Assembly: GCA_027484885.1 (NCBI GenBank)
Contig: JAIXSD010000016.1
Span: 1 to 6,418, forward strand
Length of the DNA stretch: 6,418 bases
Direction: 5' to 3'
DNA from: Rubrivivax sp.
GTDB taxonomy: Bacteria > Pseudomonadota > Gammaproteobacteria > Burkholderiales > Burkholderiaceae_C
Below the pieces are notes generated by a model. That model ran no database searches, was not told the DNA's origin, and saw only the letters and a program-made list of their open reading frames with translations. Below are positions 5,259-6,418 of the stretch, one piece after another (the first letter of the stretch is position 1; each line of letters begins with the position of its first letter). The position numbers and the translations under genes are program-made.

Positions 5259-6418
5259 ATGAAGTTCATCGACTCCATCCTGGCCGATGCGCCGCTGATC
5301 CAGCGCTTACGCCGCGACATCCATGCCCATCCCGAGCTCTGCTTCCAGGAGCAGCGCACCTCGGACCTGATCGCCCAGACGCTCACCGAATGGGGCATTC
5401 CGGTGCACCGCGGGCTGGGCACGACCGGGGTGGTGGGCATCGTCAAGAACGGCACGAGCGAGCGCGCCGTGGGCCTGCGCGCCGACATCGACGCCCTGCC
5501 GATGACGGAGCACAACACTTTTGCGCATGCCAGCACCCAGCCCGGCAAGATGCACGCCTGCGGCCACGACGGCCACACCGCCATGCTGCTGGCCGCGGCC
5601 AAGCATCTGGCCACGAACCGCAATTTCGACGGCACCGTCTACCTGGTCTTCCAGCCGGCGGAAGAAGGCGGCGGCGGTGCGCGCGAGATGATCAAGGACG
5701 GGCTCTTCAAGCTCTTCCCCATGGAGGCCATGTTCGGCGCGCACAACTGGCCGGGCATGCCGGCCGGCGCCTTTGCGCTCAAGACCGGGCCGGTGTTTGC
5801 CTCCAGCAATGAGTTCAAGATCACCTTGCGCGGCAAGGGCGCGCATGCCGCCATGCCGCATCTGGGCGTGGACCCAGTGCCGGCGGCCTGCCAGATGGTG
5901 CAGGCCTTCCAGACCATCATCAGCCGCAACAAGCGCCCGGCCGAGGCCGGCGTGATCTCGGTGACCATGATCCATGCGGGCGAGGCCACCAATGTGATCC
6001 CCGACTCTTGCGTGATCGAGGGCACGGTGCGCACCTTCACCCTGGAACTGCTGGACCTGATCGAGCGGCGCATGGAGGACATGGCGCAAGGCATCGCCAG
6101 CGCGTTCGAGGTCAGCTGCGAGTTCAAGTTCCGCCGCAACTACCCGCCCACCATCAACCACCCCGCCGAGACGGAGTTTGTGCGCCAGACGCTGAGCGCC
6201 ATGGTCGGGCCTGAGATGGTGCAAGAGTTCGAGCCCACCATGGGCGCCGAGGACTTCAGCTTCTTCCTGCAAGAGAAACCCGGCTGCTATTTCCTGATCG
6301 GCAATGGCGATGGCAGCCACCGCATCGGCGGCCACGGCATGGGCCCTTGCACCCTGCACAACCCCAGCTACGACTTCAACGACGAGCTGATCCCCCTGGG
6401 CGGCTCGATGTGGGTGCA
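5259..6418 (+). CDS. M20D-type metallo-amidohydrolase (hippurate hydrolase/IAA-amino acid hydrolase-like), C-terminus off the window
   Basis: A cytoplasmic dimetal hydrolase cleaving the amide bond of N-acyl or N-aroyl amino acids. Seen: 386 complete codons from ATG 5259, open to the right edge; family members are about 390-400 residues, so only the last few are missing. RRDIHAHPEL near residues 19-28 is the family N-terminal signature. CGHDGH (C101, H103), E135-E136 in FQPAEEGGGG, H162 in GAHNWPG and H367 in LHNPSYDFND match the Cys/His/Glu/His/His metal set of plant ILL2-type enzymes (C137, H139, E173, H197, H397). The dimerisation domain spans about 185-300 (FKITLRGKGAHAAMPH, HAGEATNVIPD). 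No signal peptide; no obvious Shine-Dalgarno before ATG, but the family N-terminus fits this start. Divergent from the molybdoenzyme operon, from which no shared substrate can be deduced. Hippurate, N-acetyl-amino acids and diaminopimelate derivatives are all possible. Confidence 0.93.
   Translation, partial: MKFIDSILADAPLIQRLRRDIHAHPELCFQEQRTSDLIAQTLTEWGIPVHRGLGTTGVVGIVKNGTSERAVGLRADIDALPMTEHNTFAHASTQPGKMHACGHDGHTAMLLAAAKHLATNRNFDGTVYLVFQPAEEGGGGAREMIKDGLFKLFPMEAMFGAHNWPGMPAGAFALKTGPVFASSNEFKITLRGKGAHAAMPHLGVDPVPAACQMVQAFQTIISRNKRPAEAGVISVTMIHAGEATNVIPDSCVIEGTVRTFTLELLDLIERRMEDMAQGIASAFEVSCEFKFRRNYPPTINHPAETEFVRQTLSAMVGPEMVQEFEPTMGAEDFSFFLQEKPGCYFLIGNGDGSHRIGGHGMGPCTLHNPSYDFNDELIPLGGSMWV

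Noticed and set aside
5307..6359. Minus-strand open frame of 350 codons opposite the amidohydrolase gene
   Set aside because: The sense strand carries every M20D metal ligand; the antisense product is His/Gly/Ala-rich with no recognisable domain.

Overview
The window is GC-rich (by eye well above 60%), densely coding, with strong G/C preference at third codon positions in every gene. The gene content (wax-ester/triacylglycerol synthase, bacterial acyl-CoA-binding protein, polyhydroxyalkanoic acid system protein, COG4324-type aminopeptidase lipoprotein) fits a betaproteobacterium of the order Burkholderiales. This placement is inferred from gene content and composition, not from a marker gene.

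Layout. (1) 1-1064, minus: a wax ester synthase/diacylglycerol acyltransferase whose C-terminus runs off the left edge. (2) 1065-1207: a 143-bp divergent control region with a perfect 7-bp inverted repeat. (3) 1208-1459, plus: acyl-CoA-binding protein. (4) 1460-1540: convergent gap with three consecutive hairpins; the last one has a T-tract and runs into the 3' end of the opposing gene. (5) 5070-1541, minus: a likely three-gene operon, in transcription order a cytoplasmic Mo-bis-MGD oxidoreductase of unknown substrate, a lipoprotein zinc aminopeptidase starting at GTG one base after the previous stop, and a small PHA system protein with a Lys/Pro/Ala tail. (6) 5071-5258: a 188-bp divergent region with several inverted repeats. 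(7) 5259-6418, plus: an M20D-type amidohydrolase cut about 10 residues before its end by the right edge.

Functional reading. The left half suggests acyl-CoA handling and carbon storage: the acyltransferase makes neutral lipid from acyl-CoA, the binding protein buffers acyl-CoA, and the PHA protein belongs to the other storage polymer. The right half is catabolic or redox (molybdoenzyme, peptidase, amidohydrolase) with unknown substrates. No mobile element, CRISPR array, tRNA or rRNA was seen, and no gap without a gene exceeds 300 bases. Nothing here is clearly a new system. The most interesting points are the uncharacterised molybdoenzyme-peptidase-PHA operon, the shared acyl-CoA control region with its palindrome, and the duplicated terminator that overlaps coding sequence.
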